The notes under the pieces: model-generated | Database searches by the model: none | What the model was told of the DNA's origin: nothing | Seen by the model: only the letters and a program-made list of their open reading frames with translations | DNA from: Butyrivibrio sp. | GTDB lineage: Bacteria > Bacillota > Clostridia > Lachnospirales > Lachnospiraceae | DNA: 64,000 nt | Assembly: GCA_015056565.1 (NCBI GenBank) | Contig: SVGB01000017.1 | Location: 1 to 64,000 of the forward strand | Direction of reading: 5' to 3' | Translations under genes and position numbers: made by a program | Part shown: positions 17,641-27,892 of the stretch, one piece after another | Numbering within the stretch: position 1 is the stretch's first letter | Layout: each line of letters begins with the position of its first letter

Positions 17641-20600
17641 ATGCTACGAACATGTAAGAAACTCTTAGCTTTCTTGTTGGCTTTAGCTCTTGTATTCACT
17701 ACATTCACTAGTGATTACACATCAGCTAAAGTTTTTGCTGAGGGCGACACCACAGAAGAGCAGGGCAATCCAGAGGAAGAACAGGGAGAGCCCAAGAATG
17801 AGTCTGAGGATGAGGGAGAATCCGAGGATGAGGAAGAGTCTGAAGAGGAGTCTGAGGACGAGGAATCTGAAGACGAAGAAGAATCAGAGGAATCAGAAGA
17901 GTCTGAAGACGAGGAAGAGTCTGAGGACGAGGCTGAAGATGCTGAATCAGAAGAAACAGAAGAAGAATCAGAGGCTTCTGAAGAGGACGAGGAAGGCCGT
18001 ATCGTAATTACTTATGTAGTTGATGGCGAAGGCGGTTCTGTTTCTAATGCAAAAGAATCTTTTGATCCAGATAGCGAAGAGATAACTCTTGATGGTGCCA
18101 CAGCAACACCTGATGTAGGATTTGAGTTTGTGAGCTGGACAGGTGGTTATCTTGAGAATTATACAGATGCTACTTTGGTTCCTGATTATACAAAGATTGA
18201 AGAAAACGTAGAGTTTACTGCTAATTTTAAGGCTGTAGAGGCTGAGGAAGAAGAGGCAGAAACGGAGAACGATATTGATGAAACAATATCTACTGATCTT
18301 GCAACTGTTTTAGTCCAGGCTGGAGAAGGTGTGTTCCCTGAAGGGACAATAGTAAAGGTTTCAGATGTTGATAGTTCTAAGGCATTTGATATTGCAAAAA
18401 AAGAGCTTGATGGCGTGACTGCAGCTAAGGGCGTAGATATTTCTTTTGAAGATGCTGATGGTGTGAAGGTTCAGCCAGCAGATTCTAAGAAGGTACATGT
18501 TGAGATCAAATTAAGTGAAGCCCTTGAAGGCGATAGTTTTGTTTTACTTCATGAGCATGATGGCAATGTAGACAATCTTGGAGCAGCTAAGGCAGATGGG
18601 GCAAGCTGTGACGTATCAAGCTTCTCTCCATTTGTGATTGCAGCTGTTGAAGCTGAGGAAGAAGTTGAGTATCCTGCAAAAGATTTTTCAGGATCAGCGA
18701 ATGGCCTTTATGTTAAGGTAAGTGCACCTAAGGGAGCATTCCCTGCAGATACAGAGATGGTGGTTACAGGTGTTGATTCTGCAAACAGAATCGGCGCTAT
18801 CAATAAGGCAATCAGTGGTATTGCTGGTTCTGTAAAGGTTGTTGATATTTCATTCTACCTTGACGGCGTTAAGATTGAGCCCGAAAAGTCTGTAGATGTT
18901 TCAATCACCTTTTCTGGTGCAGATTCTGATGCTAAATATAATGTAGTACATATTGAAGACAACGGATCAGTTGAAGTTGTAGCTGATGAATATGACATAA
19001 GTGGTAATGTTGCAAACTTTGAAACAGACAGCTTTTCAGAGTATGGTGTAGTAGGACTGTTAGCATTCACTATTCAGTCTGCTTCAGATTCATTTGTAAT
19101 GAACAGTGAAGGAGCAGATGTTTACGCGGTTATCGATCCGGTATCTTCAGTTACTGATACGAAGGTCAACTGGGAGATAGTCAGTGATAAGACCACAGCG
19201 CCCGGGGCAAAAGTTCTTCCATCGCAGGGCGACAGAGCTAAGGTTACAGCAACCGGAGTAGGCACAGTAGTTGTAAAGGGATCTCTTAATCAGGATTCAA
19301 CTTACTTTGATACTGTAGAGATTCGCGTTACACCAGTAATGGTAACAAAGATTTCAGTAAGTCTAACAGCTAACGGAAAGACCTATGATCCTTCAAAGAG
19401 TTCTTCATATGTTGTAGGAAATAGCAAGGGAACAAGCACCGGAATAGCAAAAGCAACAATAGCTCCGTTGAATGCTGCTGATAAGACTATAACCTGGACT
19501 ACAACTGATGAAGGACTTGCTAAGATAACAAATGTGAAAAGTGATGGTAGCGCTGAGATTAAATTTGGTACCACTCCTAATCTGGACGGAGTTGTAACTA
19601 TTTATGCTACCAATGAGGCATCAGACGTTATGGGGTCTGTGAAAGTGAGGGTATTAAGCCAAAATCCTTATACAAATCTTACAGCAAATGCCTTTCAAAC
19701 TAATCAGTTCAAGAAAAAAATTACAGGACTTGTAGTTCCAGCAAGCGTAGATGGAACTCTTGTATCAGATATTTTTGAGAGCAATTATGTAATTGATAAC
19801 ATTACTTACTCTTTTACTGGCACAGTTTACTACAATTCTAATAACTACACTAATCAGCAGAACTGGGCAGACATGAAAACCTGGACGCAGGTTGAAGCGG
19901 TAAGGTGGTACGATAATAAGCTTCAATATAAGGCAAAAGGAGCAAATGGCTTTTCTGATCTTAGGGGAACTCTTTATCCTATCCTTGTCAATGCTGAAGG
20001 CGGTGAGGACACCGAGAATATAGGAATTGGAATAACAGACTGGGGATATAAAAATTCTGATAAAGATGCTAAAGGATACATAAAGAAAACTCTGCAGCTT
20101 TCTATGTATAATACTTTAACAGGAAGCGTTATACTCGATCCAGCCAAGGTGGGCGAAAAAGATGGATCAGGTGTTTTAAGATTCCATGATGGTGTTAAAG
20201 GAGAAGGTGTAAGAGTATACGGCGGAATTTCTCTAGATGCAGGTGATTCTGATTATGATAGTGAAAAGTATCTGATATTTAAGTCAAGTGGTAGCTATGA
20301 CTATGATAACCTTCAACAAAATGTTGATCTTATTAAGAAGCTTTACAATAATGGTACTGCAGGGTATGGCGCTTGGAAATATGTGGAAACAATTGATGGA
20401 TCAGGAACAGCATCTGTTACTTTTGAAGATATTACATCTCAGGAGCATTATATCGTAATATGTGTCATTGCACCTAAAACCATCAATATCAGTTATACAT
20501 CTTCTATTGAGGCATCACCAATGCCTGAAAATGAAGCAGGCGTAAAGGTTCTTGATAAAGATGGAAGCGCAGCAGTAGAGAGAAAGTATACAGTATCAAA

Positions 20601-23600
20601 TGTAGAACCTGTAGATGCGACAGGAAAGCATATCTTTGTAGGATGGATCTACAACAACCATCTTTACAGAGGCGGTGATGTGATAACTGTTCCTCACTCA
20701 GATATCGTATTTGAAGCAAAGTGGGCTGATGCTGCGCAGGTCATTGGATACAAGGTTGCACCAGGGCAGGAGAGCTGGGGTAGCATAGATAAGAGCAGCG
20801 AAGTTATCAAGGCTAACATGCAAGGCTCATTTGCATCACCGAAGGAAGGATATTACTTTGAAAACTGGAAAGCCCAGGACGGTACTACTGTAGTTTCTTC
20901 TACTAATCATTTTACACCTGCAGGTGATCTTCTTAAGAGTAATGCGATTTACTATGCTTACTTTAAAAAGAACCCCAAGATTACTGCAACTGTAACTAAC
21001 GGAGTATTGGAGGGCTCTACAGAGACCTCTAAGACGTATTCAGTAGCGTATAATGGCGGATTGAACATAGTCGCTACTCCAAATGAAGGATATGTGCTTG
21101 AAAGTATCAAGCTGGATGACAATACAGTTGACATAACAACAGGAACACATGGAATTGTTACGGTTAGCGAAAATGGTAAAGTATCTGTTGCATTTAGAAA
21201 TGTTGTAGACGATCATTCTCTTGAGGTTAAATGGAAGCAGAAAAATGTAGGATATACTGTTAAGTGGTTTGATGTAGATGATAAGACAGAACCAATCAAG
21301 ATCGATCAACGAACAACATCAAATGCAACAGCATCTGTAACAACAGAGGATAAGACGCTGGCAGGCTATAACTATCAAGAAGTCATTGGTGAAACAGTTG
21401 AGAGCGCCACAGTAAATCCAGATGGTTCAACTGTGCTTAAACTCTATTTCAGTGCAAATAAGCATAGTGTTACCTACAAGCTGGTTGATAACACGCCTGT
21501 ACCAGACGGATATCAAGGTCCTGATCCACAAAACGATGTAAAGTTTAATGCTAAGGTCGATAAAGCGTCAGATACTGATTATAACGTATTTGCCGGATAT
21601 ACATTCAGCGGCTGGACTGGTAAGACCACATCAGGTGAGACAGTTGCCGTAGATAACACCGGTAAGTTTGTAATGCCAGATGAAGATGTTATCTTTACTG
21701 GTAGTTACACAGCTGGGGATGTTAATTATACAGTTAGGTGGTTTGAGCTGCTGGACAATGGAGATGCGGAACCGCTTGCTCATAATAAAGAAGGAAAAAC
21801 TGAAGAAATACGTACAGAAAAAGCAGGTTCAAATGTAGAGGCTAGTAATGCTGATAAGACTGTCGAGGGTTATGAATATATAGAAGTTGACACTACTAAG
21901 GCCAAGACTATTGATAAGATTGACAAGATAAATGGCGATGGTTCATCGGAACTTCATCTTTACTTTGAAAAGAAGACAGTACAAATACATTTCAGATATG
22001 CAAAAGCTGCACCTGCTGGTACACAGCCGGAAATAGCTGAAGCGCAGGTAATATCAAAGAAATACAATGACCAGATAACCTCATCAGAGCTTCTTGATGT
22101 TAAAGCTGCTGCAGGCTACACATTCTCCGGCTGGAAAGCTGAGAATAACAGCCTTAAGGACAGAGGTATCGAGGACGGCGCTGTTGTTGGTGATTTCCAC
22201 ATGCCAGCTAATGATGTGTATCTTGTAGGCGATTTTGTTGCAAATGATAACATACCTTTCACAGTCGAGTACTGGATCCAGAATATTGATGACGACGACT
22301 ATACAAGGGATGATAATAAGACTGTTTCTGATAAGAAAGGTACAACCGGTCAATCTGCGAAAAAGTTCTTTACATATGATGAAAGCAGCTTTGAAGGATT
22401 AACTATTGTAGAGGATAAGACAGAGTATGTAAGTGTCAAAGATGGTAAAGTTGTTGATACGATGGATGATGACGAGATTCTAGGAGATGGATCTTTAGTA
22501 ATAAGACTCTACTACAATAGACAGGAGTTCAAGGTTTCGTATCAGTATAGTGATGCTTCAGGTCAGCCCAAGGCTTCTGACATTACTCCAACAGCTGCAG
22601 CACTTAACGATAATGGCGAGTACGCTGGAACATTCAGATATGGCGCACTTGTTCCAGTTGTTGATACTAAATCTGTTAAGGCGATTGGATATGAATTTGC
22701 TGGCTGGAAGTATAAAAGCTGGTATGAGTTTGAAACAGAAACAAGAGTTACTACTCTTTTTGCAAGGCTTCAAAAGCTGGTAAGCGGAAAGTATGCACCT
22801 GCAACGCAGACATATTTCGAGATGCCTGCAGGAGATGTAGTAATTGAAGGATCTTTTGTGCCAAATACAGATACGAAGTACGTTGTAGCTCACTATCTTG
22901 AGACAACTGAAACAGGCAAGTATGAACTTGGTGCTGTTGATAAGATCCAGGACATAACAGCAAATCCTGAAAAAAAGACAGGAACAACAGGAAAAACTCT
23001 TGAAGCTAAGGACTATGTTCGAGAAGTTAAGGGTTACAAGCGTAATACAAGTGTAAAGAAAGATGAGTTCAGAGCAGGCGCTGATGGTAAGACCGAGCTC
23101 ATAGAACCTGTCATCCAGGCGGATGGAACTCTTCTTATCAATGTATACTATCAGCATGATATGGATAAGGTTGAGTTCTATGTGCTCCTACCAAAACAGC
23201 CTATTCCGGCAGATGGATCACCAAGAGATTCAAAGAACTATTATCCATATAATTCAGGTGCTTCATCTGTTAGTTGGATTGGACAAGCAGACAATAAGGG
23301 CGTTTCATTCCCGTTGTATGACACTAATCCTGACCGCTTAAGTAATGCTGTAGAAAAGGTAATAGTTTCAAGACCGAAAAGTGTTATTAATAATGATGCT
23401 ACCTTTAAGAGCTTGTATCCTAATGTCACTGAATCAGACATCGTGTGGTATGTATACAAGCATGAAGGCAGTGTGAGTCATATCGACGGATATATTAAGA
23501 ACCAGTCAGTTACTGTAACTTATAACAAGAACGATGGTTCACAGACTCCTGCATATCCTGATAAGAACGCCAAGACTGGTAATTACACAGTTCTTGGAGC

Positions 23601-25032
23601 CGAAAACAATTCTGTTGAGGCACTTATGTCCAGAGAGGGCTACAAGTTTGAGGGATGGAGCCGTAATAAGGATGGTTCTGGAGATGTGTACAAGCCTGGC
23701 CAAAGCATCGTCGTAATGGACAGCATCGACCTTTATGCAATATGGTCAAAGAAGAATTTCAAGGTTCAGTACGTGTACGATAAGGTACCTACAGGAATGA
23801 CTCCTCCTCAGCTTCCTTATGGTGGACAGGAAAAAGATTTTGAATTTGACTCTGATGTATCAATAGAAGCTGATCCAGAAGCACCAGAAGGATATGTATT
23901 TACAGGTTGGGAATTACCTGAAGGTGTGGTAGTTGATACAGCGACAAATACATTCAAGATGCCAGCTAAGGAAGTTGTTATAAAAGGCTCTTTTGCTGAA
24001 AAACTTAAGATCAAACTGGTGCTTAAGTCTGCTACAGAAGGTGATGGCCTTGAGACAACCTATAACGGACAGCTTCAGGCTGCTAAGGTAACTGTAGACT
24101 TCGATGTTGAAGGATATAATGAGAATTCCGGCATCATGAGCTTCATAAATAGCATGCTTGGATTATTCATGATCAGATCCTATGCGGCTGAGGATGATCT
24201 TGAGAATGCAGCAGAAAAGCATGGCATAGTCGTTTCAGGATGGGAGCTTTATGGAGGTGAAGGAATTGATGCCAATAAGGATCTTCCTGGAACTGAAGAA
24301 AAACTTCTTGAGGAGCATAATAGGGACTATCCTGTAATGCTTGATCTTGCAGGCCTTAATATAACTAAGGATGGCAAGGACATCACAGATTATGTTGATG
24401 TAACTGTTGTTGATGCAGATGGAGAGGAGGTATCTGATCTTGAAGAAGCTGTTACAGTTGGATACTTAACTATCCTTCCAAGAAAGGTAACATTCAGAAC
24501 AAGTTCTGCTTCAAAGACAGCTGACGGAACAGCTCTTACAAGTCCAGCTTATGAGATTTTGGGAGATGGATTTGTACAGGCTATTGGTGAAGATGAGAAG
24601 ATCGGTGATGAGGTAACAAATATTCATACTACAGGATCGATCACAACACCAGGTACAACAAAGAATACCATTACCTTTGATAAGGCTGATCACTTTAGAC
24701 AGGATACTAACTATGTGATTTCTTATGAACTGGGTGATCTTACTGTTAATCCAACTCCTACACCAGGACCATCAGATGATGATACACCAAGTGATCCGGG
24801 AACACCTACAACAACAATTCCTGATGCACCAGTTGCAACAGCACCAGCACCTACTGGAGCAGTACTTGGAGCACAGAGAGATGTTCCTGTTGACGGACCT
24901 GCAGTTCTCGGTGCAAGAAGAGCTGGCACTGACGATTCTACAAACAGGGCGGCAAGAGCATTTGTGATCCTTGTTTCAGCAGCAGTAGCTCTTTCACTGT
25001 TGATCGCAGGGAAGAAGAAAAAGGAAAATTGA
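17641..25032 (+). CDS. giant surface protein with acidic stalk, Listeria-Bacteroides (InlB_B/Flg_new)-like repeats and doubled VLGAxR C-terminal motif
   Basis: signal peptide; SED-rich tract; repeated GYTFSGW..FVMPDEDVIFTGSYTA-type units; C-term AVLGAQRDVPVDGPAVLGARRAGTDD + TM + KKKKEN. Confidence 0.9.
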   Translation: MLRTCKKLLAFLLALALVFTTFTSDYTSAKVFAEGDTTEEQGNPEEEQGEPKNESEDEGESEDEEESEEESEDEESEDEEESEESEESEDEEESEDEAEDAESEETEEESEASEEDEEGRIVITYVVDGEGGSVSNAKESFDPDSEEITLDGATATPDVGFEFVSWTGGYLENYTDATLVPDYTKIEENVEFTANFKAVEAEEEEAETENDIDETISTDLATVLVQAGEGVFPEGTIVKVSDVDSSKAFDIAKKELDGVTAAKGVDISFEDADGVKVQPADSKKVHVEIKLSEALEGDSFVLLHEHDGNVDNLGAAKADGASCDVSSFSPFVIAAVEAEEEVEYPAKDFSGSANGLYVKVSAPKGAFPADTEMVVTGVDSANRIGAINKAISGIAGSVKVVDISFYLDGVKIEPEKSVDVSITFSGADSDAKYNVVHIEDNGSVEVVADEYDISGNVANFETDSFSEYGVVGLLAFTIQSASDSFVMNSEGADVYAVIDPVSSVTDTKVNWEIVSDKTTAPGAKVLPSQGDRAKVTATGVGTVVVKGSLNQDSTYFDTVEIRVTPVMVTKISVSLTANGKTYDPSKSSSYVVGNSKGTSTGIAKATIAPLNAADKTITWTTTDEGLAKITNVKSDGSAEIKFGTTPNLDGVVTIYATNEASDVMGSVKVRVLSQNPYTNLTANAFQTNQFKKKITGLVVPASVDGTLVSDIFESNYVIDNITYSFTGTVYYNSNNYTNQQNWADMKTWTQVEAVRWYDNKLQYKAKGANGFSDLRGTLYPILVNAEGGEDTENIGIGITDWGYKNSDKDAKGYIKKTLQLSMYNTLTGSVILDPAKVGEKDGSGVLRFHDGVKGEGVRVYGGISLDAGDSDYDSEKYLIFKSSGSYDYDNLQQNVDLIKKLYNNGTAGYGAWKYVETIDGSGTASVTFEDITSQEHYIVICVIAPKTINISYTSSIEASPMPENEAGVKVLDKDGSAAVERKYTVSNVEPVDATGKHIFVGWIYNNHLYRGGDVITVPHSDIVFEAKWADAAQVIGYKVAPGQESWGSIDKSSEVIKANMQGSFASPKEGYYFENWKAQDGTTVVSSTNHFTPAGDLLKSNAIYYAYFKKNPKITATVTNGVLEGSTETSKTYSVAYNGGLNIVATPNEGYVLESIKLDDNTVDITTGTHGIVTVSENGKVSVAFRNVVDDHSLEVKWKQKNVGYTVKWFDVDDKTEPIKIDQRTTSNATASVTTEDKTLAGYNYQEVIGETVESATVNPDGSTVLKLYFSANKHSVTYKLVDNTPVPDGYQGPDPQNDVKFNAKVDKASDTDYNVFAGYTFSGWTGKTTSGETVAVDNTGKFVMPDEDVIFTGSYTAGDVNYTVRWFELLDNGDAEPLAHNKEGKTEEIRTEKAGSNVEASNADKTVEGYEYIEVDTTKAKTIDKIDKINGDGSSELHLYFEKKTVQIHFRYAKAAPAGTQPEIAEAQVISKKYNDQITSSELLDVKAAAGYTFSGWKAENNSLKDRGIEDGAVVGDFHMPANDVYLVGDFVANDNIPFTVEYWIQNIDDDDYTRDDNKTVSDKKGTTGQSAKKFFTYDESSFEGLTIVEDKTEYVSVKDGKVVDTMDDDEILGDGSLVIRLYYNRQEFKVSYQYSDASGQPKASDITPTAAALNDNGEYAGTFRYGALVPVVDTKSVKAIGYEFAGWKYKSWYEFETETRVTTLFARLQKLVSGKYAPATQTYFEMPAGDVVIEGSFVPNTDTKYVVAHYLETTETGKYELGAVDKIQDITANPEKKTGTTGKTLEAKDYVREVKGYKRNTSVKKDEFRAGADGKTELIEPVIQADGTLLINVYYQHDMDKVEFYVLLPKQPIPADGSPRDSKNYYPYNSGASSVSWIGQADNKGVSFPLYDTNPDRLSNAVEKVIVSRPKSVINNDATFKSLYPNVTESDIVWYVYKHEGSVSHIDGYIKNQSVTVTYNKNDGSQTPAYPDKNAKTGNYTVLGAENNSVEALMSREGYKFEGWSRNKDGSGDVYKPGQSIVVMDSIDLYAIWSKKNFKVQYVYDKVPTGMTPPQLPYGGQEKDFEFDSDVSIEADPEAPEGYVFTGWELPEGVVVDTATNTFKMPAKEVVIKGSFAEKLKIKLVLKSATEGDGLETTYNGQLQAAKVTVDFDVEGYNENSGIMSFINSMLGLFMIRSYAAEDDLENAAEKHGIVVSGWELYGGEGIDANKDLPGTEEKLLEEHNRDYPVMLDLAGLNITKDGKDITDYVDVTVVDADGEEVSDLEEAVTVGYLTILPRKVTFRTSSASKTADGTALTSPAYEILGDGFVQAIGEDEKIGDEVTNIHTTGSITTPGTTKNTITFDKADHFRQDTNYVISYELGDLTVNPTPTPGPSDDDTPSDPGTPTTTIPDAPVATAPAPTGAVLGAQRDVPVDGPAVLGARRAGTDDSTNRAARAFVILVSAAVALSLLIAGKKKKEN
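17752..17998 (+). repeat. acidic Ser/Glu/Asp low-complexity coding repeat
   Basis: iterated gaggaagagtctgaggacgag-like units inside the giant ORF. Confidence 0.8.
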
Positions 25033-25121
25033 GATAGAAAATCTCCGATTTTCGTGATCGAAGTTTGTTCTGGCGAGCGGAGCGAGAGCAGAACTTCCTT
25101 ATAGAAATGCAATATGATCTA

Positions 25122-25163
25122 ATAAAGGCGACTGACCGTGTAATGCGGCCAGTTGCCTTTTTG
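25122..25163 (+). terminator. rho-independent terminator
   Basis: AAAGGCGACTGACCG...CGGCCAGTTGCCTTTTT. Confidence 0.85.
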
Positions 25164-25326
25164 TAGTGTGCAAAAAAGAAGACACAATTCGTTCAATAAT
25201 GTGAATTTTGTGTGAAAAAACGAAATATTACAAAGGATGTAACAAATACATATAAATACGTAGTATAATCACACTTAGGGGGAATATATGTAGGCTGTTG
25301 ATGTAGTTGTGTGAGGGTATGGCATC

Positions 25327-25506
25327 ATGGGGAAGAGCACATTTATCGTCAAGATCGATAATCATCAAAAGGACACATGGCAGGGAGAGATCATCTGGGC
25401 TGATGAGAATAAGAGGAGGCGCTTTAGAAGTTGCCTTGAGATGCTAAAACTAATGAATGAAGCCTGGGAGAATAGTGACAATAAGGAAGTCAAAAAGACA
25501 AATTGA
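25327..25506 (+). CDS. small conserved protein, paralog B (59 aa, absent from the supplied ORF track)
   Basis: MGKSTFIVKIDNHQKDTWQGEIIWADENKRRRFRSCLEMLKLMNEAWENSDNKEVKKTN; clear paralog of the 17370 ORF. Confidence 0.75.
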   Translation: MGKSTFIVKIDNHQKDTWQGEIIWADENKRRRFRSCLEMLKLMNEAWENSDNKEVKKTN

Positions 25507-25529
25507 CAGGAAATTGAATACACAATAAT

Positions 25530-25572
25530 AAAAGCTAACCAAAAATTATAAAAAATGGTTAGCTTTTTTCTT
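25530..25572 (+). terminator. rho-independent terminator
   Basis: AAAGCTAACCA...TGGTTAGCTTTTTTC. Confidence 0.85.
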
Positions 25573-25580
25573 TTTTGTTG

Positions 25581-25607
25581 TAAACTTTTTGATTTTTCTG
25601 CCGATAT
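25581..25607 (+). promoter_or_regulatory. sigma28-type promoter
   Basis: TAAA-N15-GCCGATAT upstream of MCP. Confidence 0.85.
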
Positions 25608-25748
25608 AATTAATGTCGTATGGGTTGTTAATATAAATAAATGGTAAATCATTAATTTTTTATTATATTACCATCAATTGTGTTAACAATTCATCATGAA
25701 GGACTATAATATATTGTAAGTTCCAAAAATATGATGGAGGTGTTACGA

Positions 25749-27776
25749 ATGGCAAAGGATGGTAAGGAGAAAGGTAAAAACAAGAAAGGATCAGTCAGTT
25801 TTAAAAACAGCATCAGAACAAAGCTGATTGCTGTAATGCTGATAGTTGCAATTGTACCTCTTGCAATTGCTGTTATCGTAAGCTATAGCACATCTACTAA
25901 AAAAGCAAAGCTGGATGCAATTGACTCACTGGACTGGCAGGCATGGTACATTGAGTCTGAGTTTGAGACCAAGGTTACTGAAAATATAAGATCATTGCAG
26001 GCAGTTGCTGCTGCTCCTTCAACTGTTAATTTTATGCTTCATCCTGAAGACCAGGAAGCTATGACCAAGACTCTTAACTACTTAGGTAGTGTTGATAAGA
26101 ATCTGGATGATGGAAATATCACTGTTTTGACTGGACCTGATGGAATGCAGGTTTTAAGGGCAACAGGTAAGCTTGTTGACGTTTCAAAGAGAGAGTATTT
26201 CACCCAGGCTATGGCTGGTAATGCATACTGCTCAGATATCATTGTATCTGCGTCTACAGGTGTAAGACAGTGTACTTTTGCTGTTCCAATTTATGGCGAT
26301 GGTGGAGCAGTTATCGGAATTGCACAGAGGAACTATGACCTTAATGACTTCCATAAATTCCTTGCAGAAGAGTCTGAAGACGCCTTTATCGTTGATACAC
26401 AAGGTATTGTAGCAGCACATTCTCAGTATGAGATCGGTGTTGATGACGTTGATGACAGAAGCCAGTCGACATTCATGACCAGTGGACTGGATAATGGTTA
26501 TTATGAGGTGGCTAATACCGGTAAGGGGTATGGAGCTCTTGTGGCGTATGTTAAGTCTCCTACAACCGGGTGGACGATCTGCACAGCTGAAGATCTTAAG
26601 GTTGTAACAGCAACGGCAAGATCAACAGCAATGATCGTTGTTATCATTGGAGTTATTTTGATTATAATTGCTGCCATCGTTTCATTCCTCATGGCAAGGA
26701 GCTTTGTGGATCCTATCAAGTATGTCAACGATTCAATTGCGCAGCTTGCTGATGGACGCTTTTCTAAGGTTGCCAAGCACATTCAGAGAAAAGATGAATT
26801 TGGCGTAATGATTGGAAACACAAACGCTGTTATCGACAAACTTGAAGAGATTGTTACCAGCATAAAAGAGTCAGCTTCTAATGTTGGCATGAATTCTGAA
26901 GAGCTTTCAGATATGGCTAATCAGATTTCACAGACTGCAGAAGATGTATCAAACGCAGTTCAGGAGATTGCATCAGGTGCTACACAGCAGGCTGACGAAA
27001 TCCAGAATGCTTCCATGAATGTAGGCAAAATTGGCGATGCAGTTGGTGATGTGCAGAGTTCAACTGGTGATCTTTCAACACTTGCAGACAAGATGAAAGA
27101 AGCTTCGGAAGTATCCAGCAAGTCTCTTACATCACTTCAGGATTCTTCAAATGAAATGACTGCAAAGATTGACGACATTTCAAACACTATCCAGGCAACA
27201 CAGGATGCTGTTACAAATATCAATGGCAAGGTTGAAGGCATCGCTTCAATCGCTACACAGACAAACCTCCTTTCCCTCAACGCTTCTATCGAGGCAGCAA
27301 GAGCAGGAGAGGCAGGAAAAGGATTTGCAGTCGTTGCGGAAGAGATCGGCAAGCTTGCTGATGATTCCAAGCAGATGGCTGATGATATCAGAAAAGAGAT
27401 GGATATCCTCCTTGAGCAGTCTAAGGCAGCAGTTGCTGCAGCTGAAGATGTTCGTCAGGGCAACATGGATCAGCAGATGGCACTTGGTGAGACACTTGAG
27501 GCAGTTAACGGAATGCTTTCCGATATCGGCAGCACAGTTGGCGGCGTACAGCTTATTTCTCAGGGCGCTGACACATGTGAATCAAGCAAGAATGCGGTTG
27601 TTGATACTATGAGCGCACTTTCAGCTATTTCCGAAGAGAATGCTGCTTCTTCTGAGGAAACAGGTGCTTCAATGCAGGAGCTTTCTGCTACAGTTACAAC
27701 CCTTGCTGGATCTGCAAATAACCTCAAAGACATCGCTAACAAGCTCAACGACGAGATGTCATTCTTCAAGAACTGA
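25749..27776 (+). CDS. methyl-accepting chemotaxis protein (dCache-HAMP-MA)
   Basis: two TM segments and signalling hairpin [42 protein letters not shown]; start after ggaggtg. Confidence 0.93.
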   Translation: MAKDGKEKGKNKKGSVSFKNSIRTKLIAVMLIVAIVPLAIAVIVSYSTSTKKAKLDAIDSLDWQAWYIESEFETKVTENIRSLQAVAAAPSTVNFMLHPEDQEAMTKTLNYLGSVDKNLDDGNITVLTGPDGMQVLRATGKLVDVSKREYFTQAMAGNAYCSDIIVSASTGVRQCTFAVPIYGDGGAVIGIAQRNYDLNDFHKFLAEESEDAFIVDTQGIVAAHSQYEIGVDDVDDRSQSTFMTSGLDNGYYEVANTGKGYGALVAYVKSPTTGWTICTAEDLKVVTATARSTAMIVVIIGVILIIIAAIVSFLMARSFVDPIKYVNDSIAQLADGRFSKVAKHIQRKDEFGVMIGNTNAVIDKLEEIVTSIKESASNVGMNSEELSDMANQISQTAEDVSNAVQEIASGATQQADEIQNASMNVGKIGDAVGDVQSSTGDLSTLADKMKEASEVSSKSLTSLQDSSNEMTAKIDDISNTIQATQDAVTNINGKVEGIASIATQTNLLSLNASIEAARAGEAGKGFAVVAEEIGKLADDSKQMADDIRKEMDILLEQSKAAVAAAEDVRQGNMDQQMALGETLEAVNGMLSDIGSTVGGVQLISQGADTCESSKNAVVDTMSALSAISEENAASSEETGASMQELSATVTTLAGSANNLKDIANKLNDEMSFFKN

Positions 27777-27806
27777 TCATAACACCTTTCATATGAAATA
27801 ATATAA

Positions 27807-27850
27807 TGCGCCGGTGGAACGCTTATAAGCTGTTTCGCCGGCGCTTTATT
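27807..27850 (+). terminator. rho-independent terminator
   Basis: GCGCCGGtggaac...gtttcgCCGGCGCTTTATTTT. Confidence 0.75.
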
Positions 27851-27892
27851 TTGTGGTAAAATCAAAGGATAGCAAACTATGAAAAAGAGGGT

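Noticed and set aside
17690-18007. 105-aa Arg/Lys-rich + strand ORF
   Set aside because: Frame-shifted reading of the SED-rich acidic repeat.
22558-23157. 199-aa minus-strand ORF inside the giant surface protein
   Set aside because: Antisense frame of a well-supported CDS; Cys/Ser/Leu-rich composition typical of spurious ORFs.
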